DNA of 64,000 bases from UBA6985 sp946536225 (lineage in GTDB: Bacteria; Bacillota_I; Bacilli_A; RF39; UBA660): NCBI GenBank assembly GCA_946536225.1, contig CAMNEE010000002.1:1-64000 (forward strand), read 5' to 3'. The number at the start of each line of letters is the position of its first letter. Positions within the stretch are counted from its first letter, which is position 1. The notes beneath the pieces were generated by a model. The model was given only the letters and a program-made list of their open reading frames with translations, ran no database searches and had not been told where the DNA came from. Positions 37,218-45,333 of the stretch are shown here, piece after piece. Both the position numbers and the translations under genes were made by a program.

Positions 37218-37246
37218 TTGACATATAATACCTAATACCATATAAT
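37218..37246 (+). promoter_or_regulatory. Consensus promoter of rplM-rpsI
   Basis: TTGACA (37218-37223), 17-base spacer, TATAAT (37241-37246): a perfect vegetative promoter, as expected for ribosomal protein genes. Confidence 0.9.
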
Positions 37247-37251
37247 GTTAA

Positions 37252-37334
37252 ATGGTACATTTTTTAAATTCTTAAGTTTTTGCGGATCTGGGAAATCCAA
37301 TAAGGCGAGAGATATTTGAAAGGAAAATTTATTT
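37252..37334 (+). promoter_or_regulatory. Probable L13 ribosomal-protein leader
   Basis: The roughly 80-base leader contains a GGAT/ATCC hairpin with loop CTGGGAA (37275-37289 region), preceded by CTTAAGTTTTTGC and followed by AATAAGGCGAGAG. Position and this GC-richer core fit an L13 autoregulatory leader as known in Bacillota. I cannot verify the consensus from memory. Confidence 0.55.
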
Positions 37335-37769
37335 ATGAAGACAACATTCATGGAAAAGAAAGAAACTGTAAAACGTAATTGGTATTTAATTGATGCTACT
37401 GATAAAACTTTAGGTAGATTATCAACTGAAATTGCTAACTTACTAAGAGGAAAAGGTAAAGTTACATATACACCTCATGTTGATTGTGGTGACTATGTAA
37501 TTGTTATCAATGCTAACAAAGTTAAATTAACTGGAAACAAGTTAAATGACAAGATGTACTATAATCATTCTGGATTCCCAGGAGGATTAAGAGAAAGAAA
37601 TGCAGCATTAATGATCGAAAAATATCCTGTAGAAATGGTTGAAAGAGCTGTAAAAGGAATGCTTCCTAAAAACAGACTTGGAAGAGCACAAATTAAGAAA
37701 TTAAAAGTTTATGCTGATGACAATTATGTTGAAAAAGCACAACAACCAATTGAATACAAGGTTAAGTAG
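37335..37769 (+). CDS. rplM: 50S ribosomal protein L13
   Basis: L13 is an early-assembly protein of the large subunit. 144 residues with WYLIDATDKTLGRL, HVDCGDYVIVINA, SGFPGGLRERN and MLPKNRLGR. GAAAGGAAAA precedes the ATG. Followed after 12 bases by rpsI. Confidence 0.98.
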   Translation: MKTTFMEKKETVKRNWYLIDATDKTLGRLSTEIANLLRGKGKVTYTPHVDCGDYVIVINANKVKLTGNKLNDKMYYNHSGFPGGLRERNAALMIEKYPVEMVERAVKGMLPKNRLGRAQIKKLKVYADDNYVEKAQQPIEYKVK

Positions 37770-37781
37770 GAGGGTAAGAAT

Positions 37782-38195
37782 ATGGCAAATGTTATAACAG
37801 CAAGTGGTAGAAGAAAAAGAGCTACTGCACAAGTAAAAATGGTTCCTGGAAAAGGAAAAATCACTGTTAATGGACAAGATGTAAGAGAATACTTACCATT
37901 CGAAGTTAATGTTATGAATTTAATGCAACCACTAGAAAAAACTAATAACTTAGATACATTCGATATCGATGTAGTAGTTAGAGGTGGCGGATACAATGGT
38001 CAAACTGAAGCTATCAGATTAGCTATCGTTCATGCATTACTTGAATATGACAAGAATACAGATCCAACAAGCGAAACTTCTTATAGAAGAATCCTTAAAG
38101 CTGCTGGTCTTATTACTAGAGACCCAAGAGTTAAAGAACGTAAAAAATACGGTTTACTTAAAGCTCGTAGAGCTCCTCAATTCAGTAAGAGATAA
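37782..38195 (+). CDS. rpsI: 30S ribosomal protein S9
   Basis: S9 contacts the P-site tRNA through its C-terminal tail. 137 residues, with SGRRKRATAQVKMVPGKGKI, VRGGGYNGQTEAIRLAI and the C-terminal GLLKARRAPQFSKR, whose final Lys-Arg is characteristic. AGGAGGGTAAG precedes the ATG. Closed by a terminator. Confidence 0.98.
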   Translation: MANVITASGRRKRATAQVKMVPGKGKITVNGQDVREYLPFEVNVMNLMQPLEKTNNLDTFDIDVVVRGGGYNGQTEAIRLAIVHALLEYDKNTDPTSETSYRRILKAAGLITRDPRVKERKKYGLLKARRAPQFSKR

Positions 38196-38209
38196 TTTTA
38201 CAAGTTTCA

Positions 38210-38236
38210 AGACACGATTATTCGTGTCTTTTTTCT
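38210..38236 (+). terminator. Terminator after rpsI
   Basis: AAGACACGA/TCGTGTCTT, then Ts. Confidence 0.85.
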
Positions 38237-38327
38237 TTTTGTAAATGTACATCTTAAATATTAGTTTTTTTAAAATATAAAAAATAAATATGTTATATTT
38301 TCATTAGTAGATAACAAGGAGATTTTT

Positions 38328-38639
38328 ATGCCTTTATTAATAATTGCAGCAGTTAATGCACTTTTAACGATATTAGTATTTCACAATAAAACAAAAGAAC
38401 AAAAGAAGAGTAGTCTATTTTTATTCTACGCAGGAATGTTTCCTTTTATATATCTTTTACTTATGTGTATAACTGCATATATGGAAGGAACTGGATTATT
38501 TGGAGTCTATGACCCATATGATTTTGAAAATGTATGGTTCATTATAGTCGTAGCATTTACTTATTACTGGTTTATATTTATTCCTGCATTAATAGTAGTA
38601 ATTGCATCCATAGTTAGATTGTATAAAACAAAAAAATAA
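38328..38639 (+). CDS. Small polytopic membrane protein
   Basis: A 103-residue protein with three hydrophobic segments (about 2-18, 29-48, 72-97). A TG-T-TATATT box lies at 38291-38299 and CAAGGAGA precedes the ATG. Monocistronic. No family recognised. Confidence 0.6.
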   Translation: MPLLIIAAVNALLTILVFHNKTKEQKKSSLFLFYAGMFPFIYLLLMCITAYMEGTGLFGVYDPYDFENVWFIIVVAFTYYWFIFIPALIVVIASIVRLYKTKK

Positions 38640-38677
38640 ATTTATTTAAAGTTATTAAAAACAATAGATATAAAATT

Positions 38678-38805
38678 TCGAATTTAACAGTTTTATAATT
38701 TTTAATGAAAAATTTTTTTATGTATATTGTAATTAAGATATATAAAGTGTGTAGCAGGTGTAATAACTATAATGCTTAGAAGTGTAAAAGCACTGAAAGC
38801 CTATA
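38678..38805 (+). repeat. Direct repeat, copy 1: leader block upstream of the phosphatase
   Basis: About 128 bases that match 39400-39533 with scattered substitutions and small indels. Shared landmarks are TCGAATTTAACA, ATGTATATTGTAATTAAG, GTGTAATAACTATAATGC and GCTTAGAAG. Here it runs into the ribosome site of the histidine-phosphatase gene. Confidence 0.9.
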
Positions 38806-38819
38806 AGGAGGATTTATGA
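38772..38819 (+). CDS. Putative 15-residue leader peptide
   Basis: ATG 38772 opens a 15-codon frame (MLRSVKALKAYKEDL) whose TGA overlaps the phosphatase ATG as ATGA, with the phosphatase ribosome site AAGGAGG inside it. The first 11 residues are identical in the second copy at 39500 although the DNA differs at several third positions, suggesting translation. The alternative is that TATAATG is a -10 box and this is untranslated. Confidence 0.4.
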   Translation: MLRSVKALKAYKEDL

Positions 38820-39295
38820 AAATAATTTATATGCATCATGCAGAAAGAGCAATCGGAGAAAATCATTCAGACCCAGTATTAAGGCAACTTGAAGATATAA
38901 CTGAAGTAGGAATTAAGTCAGCAGAATTGATTGCTGATCGTTTTAAGAATCAAAATATAACTGCAATTGTAACATCACCATATTTAAGATGTAAACATAC
39001 TGCAGAAATCATTAATAAGTATCATAACGTTCCAATAATCGAAGATGAAAGATTTAATGAAAAAGAATGGAAAGAAGAATGGAAAGATTTACTTAAAAGA
39101 AACATGGATGCCATTGATGATATTTATAATAAATATAATGATGAAGATACAATTATATGTGTTACAAGTGGAGTAAATTTATCAGCTTTTATTTGTTATT
39201 TCTATAATATTGAACCAACAAATGATGTTCCTTGGTGCCAAGGAGGAGATATCTCTCCAGTTAATTTTACAAAAGGCAAAAAAATGTTAGATTAA
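38816..39295 (+). CDS. Histidine-phosphatase superfamily protein, divergent
   Basis: A 159-residue member of the phosphoglycerate-mutase-like branch. The usual catalytic RHGE is MHHAER here, so the phospho-accepting His remains but the preceding Arg is replaced. SPYLRCKHTAEII (about 45-57) gives the second Arg, and VTSGVNLSAF takes the place of the second-His motif, where no His is seen. Reduced activity or a binding role is possible. Start overlaps the putative leader peptide; terminator follows. Confidence 0.65.
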   Translation: MKIIYMHHAERAIGENHSDPVLRQLEDITEVGIKSAELIADRFKNQNITAIVTSPYLRCKHTAEIINKYHNVPIIEDERFNEKEWKEEWKDLLKRNMDAIDDIYNKYNDEDTIICVTSGVNLSAFICYFYNIEPTNDVPWCQGGDISPVNFTKGKKMLD

Positions 39296-39324
39296 GAATA
39301 AATAGAAATATTTATTCTTTTTTT
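39294..39324 (+). terminator. Terminator after the phosphatase
   Basis: AAGAATAAATA/TATTTATTCTT with a GAAA loop and T-run; overlaps the stop. Confidence 0.85.
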
Positions 39325-39390
39325 ATTATTATTTATATACTGAAGCTATTAGATTTGCTAACGTAAAACAAGAAGAAATGTAAAAAGTGT

Positions 39391-39426
39391 AAAAAAGTGT
39401 CGAATTTAACACTTTTTTTATTTTTT
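39391..39426 (+). terminator. Second hairpin-T-run ahead of the RNA unit
   Basis: AAAAAAGTGT/ACACTTTTTT around CGAATTTA, then further Ts. It lies at the start of repeat copy 2; copy 1 has the same loop sequence but no matching stem. Confidence 0.6.
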
Positions 39427-39533
39427 AATGAAATATTATCTTTTTTTATGTATATTGTAATTAAGATATATAAGGTGTGTAGGAGGTGTAATAACTATAA
39501 TGCTTAGAAGCGTGAAAGCATTGAAAGCTTATA
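39400..39533 (+). repeat. Direct repeat, copy 2: 5' end of the large RNA-like unit
   Basis: Matches 38678-38805. Copy 2 has a better ribosome-site-like AGGAGG at 39481-39486, and its 3' end can form TATAAtGCTT/AAGCTTATA, which copy 1 forms less well. Confidence 0.9.
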
Positions 39534-39595
39534 CAATTATTGCAAATGATTTTAAAAGACCAATCATGGAGGTATGTAGAAGCGGAACTTTATAA
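39500..39595 (+). CDS. Putative 31-residue peptide in the RNA unit
   Basis: ATG 39500 opens 31 codons starting MLRSVKALKAY, identical to copy 1 over 11 residues, and ending CRSGTL. It stops just before a 12-bp hairpin. AGGAGG lies upstream at longer than ideal spacing. May be a translated leader or a chance frame in an RNA gene. Confidence 0.35.
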   Translation: MLRSVKALKAYTIIANDFKRPIMEVCRSGTL

Positions 39596-40089
39596 ACCCA
39601 TTCGATTCCTTATATCAAAATTGAATTGAATGGGACTAGTTAAATATAAAATTATCAAAAGGAAATAAAAATCCAATGCAAAGAGTTATTTGGTTATATG
39701 TTTTCCGAGAATAAAAAATTCAAAAACATATGAAAAAATAAATCTTCAAGAGTAAATTATTCTAAACTAAAGATGCTGGTGTAGAATTATTGACTGACGA
39801 ATAATCCCATTAGATAAATGAGTAAAGACTAGTTCCTTATTGAAGATAAAAGTTCAATAGTTAATTAAACGTAGAAGTGATATTTAGAAGTCTTATGGAA
39901 AGATTAGTAAACATTAAATATAATTAGTGAAATATTATTAGAAAAGTTGATGTATACTAAAAACTTAGTAATAATGATTTAGGAAAACTAAACGTGACAG
40001 ATTTAATGTATGTATAAAAAAGAAAAGACACTTTATCTACAATAAAAATTAACGAAAAAAAATATAGAATTACACTGAATATATCTATT

Positions 40090-40120
40090 AAGAAGAGACG
40101 GGTGAAGGTCTCTTCTTTTT
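40090..40120 (+). terminator. Strong terminator ending the RNA-like unit
   Basis: AAGAAGAGAC/GTCTCTTCTT around GGGTGAAG, then Ts. No protein gene ends within 790 bases upstream, so it must end a non-coding or very short-peptide transcript. Confidence 0.9.
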
Positions 40121-40135
40121 ATGTGTTTAATTATA

Positions 40136-40165
40136 TTGACTGAGATTATTATCATTCTATATAAT
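40136..40165 (+). promoter_or_regulatory. Promoter of the surface-protein gene
   Basis: TTGACT (40136-40141), 18-base spacer, TATAAT (40160-40165). Confidence 0.8.
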
Positions 40166-40195
40166 GAATTTAGGATATAGTGTATAGGAGGTGTT

Positions 40196-41671
40196 ATGAA
40201 AAAACTTTTAAAATGCGTGAGTGTTTTTGTGTTAGCGTTCGCATTAATGCCTATAGTTAAGGCTGATGGACCTGCTGAAGCAATTACATCAGGAAATCTA
40301 ACTCTAAAGAGTATTCCACTTACTAAAGAAAAAGATAGAATGTGGTATCCACGTGTTCAAGGAGAATTTAGTGAATGGGATGATTATGTCCTAGATATTG
40401 ATGCTGAGGATATTAATAAAGGTGTTCTAAAAAAGTATAATAAAGACCATGATGAAGTAGCTACAAAAAATGTAACTATTACATATGAATATGATGAGGC
40501 AATCAAAAAGGTTGTTGATGGACTTATTGCTAAATTAGGAGATGATCCTATTGAATTAGAATTAAATGATGTTGAAGCATTAACATATAGGATTTCTGCT
40601 GATTCATATTTAGATGCTCATCCTGAATACAGTGGTGAAATTGATTTTCCATTCTTTTTTTCTAATTTTTCATTAGATTTAATGAAAACAATAGAATATA
40701 AGAATTTCAATTTGCTTGTTGGCGCAGGTGGAGGATTCTATTTAAATAATTCCAATATGGGAGAATTATCATTCTTATATGATGATGTATTCTATGGATG
40801 TGGTCCTACTACAATTATTCAATATAACGCAGTTGTATTTATTCCTGAAGGCACAACTGATGTACCAAAAGCTATAAAGGATAGATTATCTAAATATTTT
40901 GATGTTAAAAGTGTATCAGATACATATGGTGATATTGGACCTTTAACTGCTAAAGATTTTACTGAAATCAAAGATAGACAATTCTATCAAACAAATAAAA
41001 ATGATTCGAATACTGTAGCTAGTCAATTTGCTACAGAAGACGAATATATAGCTTCAATAAACTATGATACTGCTGTATATGGTGATTATGCTACTAAAGA
41101 TTCACCAGTTTATTTTGTAGAAATGGCGGATGGAGCTGTAGCTGCAGTGGTAGCTTATGAAGATTCAGAAAAGAATGCTGATGCAAGAGAATTTAAAACA
41201 TCAGATGTAGGAACTGGAATTGAAGTATCTGTTGATGGAATTATTCCATTAGATACACTTATTCATGTTGCTAGAGTAACATCTGGTGATGAATATGATA
41301 AGATTGTAAAAGTATTAAAAAATAATAATGTTGATATGTTTGATTTGAAAATGATTACAAAAGCAAATGAAACTATCACAAAATTAGATGACGGTAAATT
41401 TAGAGTAAAATTACCTATTAAAGATGAGTTTAAGAACAAAGAATTAAAAGTATATTATGTTGACGAAGATGATAAAGTTGAAGAGTATGCAGTTACTATT
41501 TCAGATGATGGTAAATATGCTATATTTGAAACTGATCACTTCAGTATTTATACTTTAGCTGCTGGCGAAGCAATTAAAAATCCAAAGACAGGAGATAACA
41601 TTTTATTATACGTAGCTACATTAATGTTATCTTCAATTTATCTATTAACAAGAAAATTAAGAAAAAACTAA
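40196..41671 (+). CDS. NPKTG-anchored secreted surface protein
   Basis: A 491-residue exported protein: signal peptide (about 1-24, cleavage likely after VKA), a large acidic extracellular region with no domain I recognise, and a C-terminal sorting signal NPKTGD (about 462-467) followed by a hydrophobic segment and a basic tail KLRKN. This fits sortase attachment to the cell wall. A short HFSIYTLA-type end motif precedes the signal, as in other gut Bacillota surface proteins. ATG follows ATAGGAGGTGTT. No sortase gene is in the window. Confidence 0.8.
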   Translation: MKKLLKCVSVFVLAFALMPIVKADGPAEAITSGNLTLKSIPLTKEKDRMWYPRVQGEFSEWDDYVLDIDAEDINKGVLKKYNKDHDEVATKNVTITYEYDEAIKKVVDGLIAKLGDDPIELELNDVEALTYRISADSYLDAHPEYSGEIDFPFFFSNFSLDLMKTIEYKNFNLLVGAGGGFYLNNSNMGELSFLYDDVFYGCGPTTIIQYNAVVFIPEGTTDVPKAIKDRLSKYFDVKSVSDTYGDIGPLTAKDFTEIKDRQFYQTNKNDSNTVASQFATEDEYIASINYDTAVYGDYATKDSPVYFVEMADGAVAAVVAYEDSEKNADAREFKTSDVGTGIEVSVDGIIPLDTLIHVARVTSGDEYDKIVKVLKNNNVDMFDLKMITKANETITKLDDGKFRVKLPIKDEFKNKELKVYYVDEDDKVEEYAVTISDDGKYAIFETDHFSIYTLAAGEAIKNPKTGDNILLYVATLMLSSIYLLTRKLRKN

Positions 41672-41692
41672 TTAAATAACACTATTTCCTAT

Positions 41693-41724
41693 GGAAGAAC
41701 GACTGTTCTTCCTTTTATTTTCTT
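41693..41724 (+). terminator. Terminator after the surface protein
   Basis: GGAAGAAC/GTTCTTCC with GACT loop, then a T-rich tract. Confidence 0.85.
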
Positions 41725-41774
41725 GTTTATTTATGTGTTTTAAGTTATACTACATATAATTTGAAAGGATTAAT

Positions 41775-43097
41775 ATGAAAGAAGCAATTAGTTTTATCAA
41801 AAATCTAAATATTAGTACTGATGAACCAGTAATTGTAGCATGCTCAGGTGGACCAGATAGCATGTATCTTTTGTATGTCCTAAAGTCTCTTAAATTTAAA
41901 GTTGTATGTGCACATGTTAATCATAATGTTCGCAAAGAATCTGTTGATGAGTTTAAATTCATGGAAGATTATTGTAAGGATCATGATATTATCTTTGAGG
42001 GTACAGAGATTATTGATGCACCTGTTAAAGACTTTGAAAACTTTGCTCGTATGTTTAGATATAATTTCTTTGAAGAGTTGATTAAAAAATATAATGCTAA
42101 ATATTTATTTACAGCTCATCATGGTGATGACTTAATTGAAACAATCCTTATGCGTATTGCAAGAGGATCTACTCTAAATGGATATGCAGGTTTTAATTTT
42201 ATTACTGAAAAACCTACATATAAGATTATTAGACCTCTTATCTATATGACAAAAGAAGAAATAGAAAACGAAAATAAAAAGAATAATATTCCATATAAAA
42301 TAGATAATACTAATTTTGAAGATGAACATACTAGAAATAGATATAGACATCATATTTTACCTTTTTTAAAAAATGAAAACTCAAATATTCACGAACAATT
42401 TATTAAGTATCATAATATATTACAAGGTTATTATGACTATGTTAATAAGTTAGTTTATGAAGAAATAAGTAAAATATATGTTGATAATACACTAGATATT
42501 AACATGTTTAATAAACTTGATGACTTCTTAAAAGAAAAAGTATTACAAGAAATCATTAGACCTTGGTATCCTGATAATCTATATTATGTAGGTTCTAATA
42601 ATATTGATGAAATATTTAAAGTTATTAAGAGTAGTAAACCAAATATTGAACTTGATTTACCAAGAGATGTAAAAGTAATTAAAGAATATAATAAGTTAAT
42701 ATTTACAAGTGATAGTAATTCTTTTGAAGAATATAATAAAGAGATAAAAGAAGAAACTATTATTCCAACAGGGAAACTTGTTATTGTTCCTTCATCCAAT
42801 GATAAATCAAACTATACAATTCGATTACCTAAGGATATATATTATGTTAGAAATAAACACGAAAGTGATACTATCAAAATTAAGAATATGAAAGGTACTA
42901 AGAAAGTAAAAGATATTTTAATCAATGAAAAAGTACCTAAAAAATTAAGAAATAGTTATCCAGTTGTACTAAATAGTAAAAACGAAATAGTTTGGATTCC
43001 AGGGTTAAAGAAAAGTGATTTTGATATGGCAATTGATAGTAATTATGATATAATAATTAAGTACGAAAAGGAGAAGAAGAATGAACAAGAGAAGTAA
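41775..43097 (+). CDS. tilS: tRNA(Ile)-lysidine synthetase TilS
   Basis: TilS changes C34 of tRNA-Ile(CAU) to lysidine so that it reads AUA, essential in bacteria using that codon. The PP-loop SGGPDSM is at about 25-31, HVNHNVR at about 54-60, HHGDDLIETILMRIARG at about 117-133, and a C-terminal tRNA-binding region ends with VWIPGLKKSDF. 440 residues is normal. GAAAGGATTA precedes ATG. Its 3' end overlaps ftsH by 17 bases, the usual tilS-ftsH coupling. Confidence 0.96.
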   Translation: MKEAISFIKNLNISTDEPVIVACSGGPDSMYLLYVLKSLKFKVVCAHVNHNVRKESVDEFKFMEDYCKDHDIIFEGTEIIDAPVKDFENFARMFRYNFFEELIKKYNAKYLFTAHHGDDLIETILMRIARGSTLNGYAGFNFITEKPTYKIIRPLIYMTKEEIENENKKNNIPYKIDNTNFEDEHTRNRYRHHILPFLKNENSNIHEQFIKYHNILQGYYDYVNKLVYEEISKIYVDNTLDINMFNKLDDFLKEKVLQEIIRPWYPDNLYYVGSNNIDEIFKVIKSSKPNIELDLPRDVKVIKEYNKLIFTSDSNSFEEYNKEIKEETIIPTGKLVIVPSSNDKSNYTIRLPKDIYYVRNKHESDTIKIKNMKGTKKVKDILINEKVPKKLRNSYPVVLNSKNEIVWIPGLKKSDFDMAIDSNYDIIIKYEKEKKNEQEK

Positions 43098-45075
43098 AGA
43101 ATATAAGAAATTTAGTCCTTATTTAATGTTATTTGTAGTTGTTGCAATTATCTTAGTTGTATTTGGCTTAGGTAATGATTCTTATAAACAACTTAACTAT
43201 GATGAATTACTTAAGGAATTTCAAGAAGATAAAGTAGAAGAAGTAAGAGTATCTGAAAGATCTGGAGATAGAGTAATCATTGTTACAGGTAAATTAAGAA
43301 AATCTAAAGATAATGAATACTTTACAGCTCAAGCACCTTTAACAAGCAGTACTTATGAAACTATCGAACAATATCGTGAATTAAATGGATTCAAATATAA
43401 GATTATTAAGAATTCAGAAAATTCTAGTTGGCTTGTTGTTTTAGTTAATGTAGTACCTATTGTTTTAATATTAGGTGGATGCATGTTACTATTCTCAAGA
43501 TTAAATAAAACTAACAGCAACTCAATTGATTTTGGTAAGTCTAGAGCTAAACTATCAGAAGATGGTGGAAAAGTTAGATTTAAAGATGTTGCTGGATTAA
43601 AAGAAGAAAAGGAAGAAGTTGCTGAAATTATCGACTTCTTAAAGAATCCTAAAAAATTCCAAAAAATGGGAGCAAGAATCCCTAAAGGTGTTTTATTAGA
43701 AGGCCCTCCAGGAACTGGTAAAACTCTACTTGCTAGAGCAGTTGCTGGTGAAGCAAATGTACCATTCTACTATATAAGTGGTTCAGATTTCGTTGAATTA
43801 TTCGTAGGTGTTGGAGCATCTCGTGTAAGAGATATGTTTAAACAAGCAAAAGCTTCAGCTCCATGTTTAATATTCATTGATGAAATCGATGCTGTTGGTA
43901 GACAAAGAGGTACTGGTTTAGGTGGAGGTCATGATGAACGTGAACAAACACTTAACCAATTGTTAACTGAGATGGATGGATTTGGTGTTAATGAAGGTAT
44001 CATTGTTATGGCTGCAACAAACAGACCAGACGTACTTGACCCAGCATTATTAAGACCAGGTCGTTTCGATAGACAAGTAACAGTAAGTTTACCTGATCCA
44101 ACTGAAAGATTAGATATCTTAAAAGTTCATGCAAAAGGTAAAATACTTGCTCCAAGCGTAAGTTTAGAGAACTTATCTCATAGAACTCCAGGATTTAGTG
44201 GAGCTGACCTTGAAAACTTACTTAATGAAGCAGCATTACTTGCAGTTAGACGTAATAAAGATAAAATTACAATGGCTGAAATTGATGAAGCAACAGATAG
44301 AGTATTAATGGGACCTGCAAAAGTATCTCGTAAATACTCAGAAAAAGAAAAACAATTAGTAGCTATCCATGAATCAGGACATGCAGTAGTTGGATTAAAA
44401 CTTGAAGATGCTGAAGATGTTCATAAGATTACAATTATACCTAGAGGTGTAGCTGGTGGATATACTATGATGATGCCTAAAGAAGAAAAAATGGCAGTTC
44501 ATACTAAGAATGAATTACTAGCTCGTATTACTGGTTTACTTGGTGGTAGAGTAGCAGAAGAATTATTCTTAGGTGAAACTACAACTGGTGCATCAGATGA
44601 CTTTAGCAAAGCAACTAAGATTGCGAGATCAATGGTTACTCAATATGGTATGTCTGATTTAGGACCTGTTACTTTAGAAGAAAAGAGTGAAGGAATCTTC
44701 TTAGGAAGAGACTATAATAAAGCTCGTGATTTCTCAGATGCTGTAGCACTTGAAATCGATAAAGAAGTTCAAAAGATTATAGAATCTTGTTATAAAGAAA
44801 CAAAGAGAATCTTAAAAGAGAATGAAAAATTAGTATGGGCTATTACAAATGTATTAATGGAAAGAGAAACAATTACTAAAGAAGAAATTGAAGAAGTTGT
44901 TGCAACTGGTACATTAAGCAAAAAAGAAGATAGCAAAGAATCCATTGAAGATTTAAAAGAACAAGCTAAAGAAGCTGGTATCAAAGGATATACTAAAATG
45001 AACGAAAAAGAACTAAAGGAAGCTTTAGAAGAAAGTGAAGAAGAGTCTAACGAAGAGTCTTCAGATAAAGAATAA
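43081..45075 (+). CDS. ftsH: ATP-dependent zinc metalloprotease FtsH
   Basis: A membrane AAA+ protease for quality control. 664 residues: two membrane segments (about 14-32 and 117-138), AAA+ domain with Walker A GPPGTGKT (about 209-216), Walker B IFIDEIDA and SRH AATNRPDVLDPALLRPGRFDR, then the M41 protease with HESGH (about 430-434). The acidic C-terminal tail carries a SAP-like AKEAGIKGYTKMNEKELKEA segment, which is an addition to the core. Starts inside tilS behind AAAAGGAG. Confidence 0.97.
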   Translation: MNKRSKEYKKFSPYLMLFVVVAIILVVFGLGNDSYKQLNYDELLKEFQEDKVEEVRVSERSGDRVIIVTGKLRKSKDNEYFTAQAPLTSSTYETIEQYRELNGFKYKIIKNSENSSWLVVLVNVVPIVLILGGCMLLFSRLNKTNSNSIDFGKSRAKLSEDGGKVRFKDVAGLKEEKEEVAEIIDFLKNPKKFQKMGARIPKGVLLEGPPGTGKTLLARAVAGEANVPFYYISGSDFVELFVGVGASRVRDMFKQAKASAPCLIFIDEIDAVGRQRGTGLGGGHDEREQTLNQLLTEMDGFGVNEGIIVMAATNRPDVLDPALLRPGRFDRQVTVSLPDPTERLDILKVHAKGKILAPSVSLENLSHRTPGFSGADLENLLNEAALLAVRRNKDKITMAEIDEATDRVLMGPAKVSRKYSEKEKQLVAIHESGHAVVGLKLEDAEDVHKITIIPRGVAGGYTMMMPKEEKMAVHTKNELLARITGLLGGRVAEELFLGETTTGASDDFSKATKIARSMVTQYGMSDLGPVTLEEKSEGIFLGRDYNKARDFSDAVALEIDKEVQKIIESCYKETKRILKENEKLVWAITNVLMERETITKEEIEEVVATGTLSKKEDSKESIEDLKEQAKEAGIKGYTKMNEKELKEALEESEEESNEESSDKE

Positions 45076-45104
45076 AAAAAGTACTTCAAATGAAGTACTT
45101 TTTA
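45075..45104 (+). terminator. Terminator after ftsH
   Basis: AAAGTACTTCA/TGAAGTACTTT with a two-base loop and Ts. Confidence 0.85.
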
Positions 45105-45167
45105 ATTTATAAGTAAATATGCTACTTTCTTAATCATTTTTTTGTTATACTAATTATAGGTGATAAT

Positions 45168-45332
45168 ATGGAAGGCGAAGATAGAAGTTCAACTCTTATT
45201 ATAATGATTGTTCTTATAGTCGTTGTTTTAATAATTTTTATTGTATTTGCATTAATATCTTCAAAAGATGGAGGATTTAGTCTAGAAATATTTGGATCTT
45301 ATGCCAAATCTCTAATAGGACTATTTAAGTAA
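45168..45332 (+). CDS. 54-residue single-pass membrane protein
   Basis: A TG-T-TATACT box and TATAGGTGATAAT precede ATG 45168. The product has an acidic N-terminus MEGEDRSS, one long hydrophobic helix (about 9-31) and a short C-terminal tail ending GLFK. The stop is one base before the next ATG, so the two are coupled. Too short to appear in common ORF lists, but its ribosome site and spacing support it. Confidence 0.7.
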   Translation: MEGEDRSSTLIIMIVLIVVVLIIFIVFALISSKDGGFSLEIFGSYAKSLIGLFK

Positions 45333-45333
45333 T

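Larger units (their letters stand above)
39500..40120 (+). ncRNA. Candidate large structured non-coding RNA
   Basis: About 600 bases with no long frame on either strand but many local helices. These include a 12-bp stem CCCATTCGATTC (39598-39609) with GAATTGAATGGG (39623-39634 region); ATATGTTTT/AAAACATAT (about 39696 and 39722); ATTATT/AATAAT (about 39787 and 39800); TTATTGAA/TTCAATAG (39837-39860); TACTAA/TTAGTA (39955-39970); TTTAG/CTAAA (39978-39991). It ends at a 10-bp terminator. Length recalls large bacterial RNAs such as ROOL or OLE, but I cannot match either. Four of these stems are modest and AT-rich. Confidence 0.5.

Noticed and set aside
38032..38244. Frame overlapping rpsI in another reading frame
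   Set aside because: It is a shadow of the rpsI coding sequence and terminator with no ribosome site.
39600..40090. tmRNA, RNase P RNA or group I/II intron
   Set aside because: No tRNA-like ends, tag frame, RNase P core sequences or intron domain V are seen; a GACTAG and a TTCGATTCC string alone are not enough.
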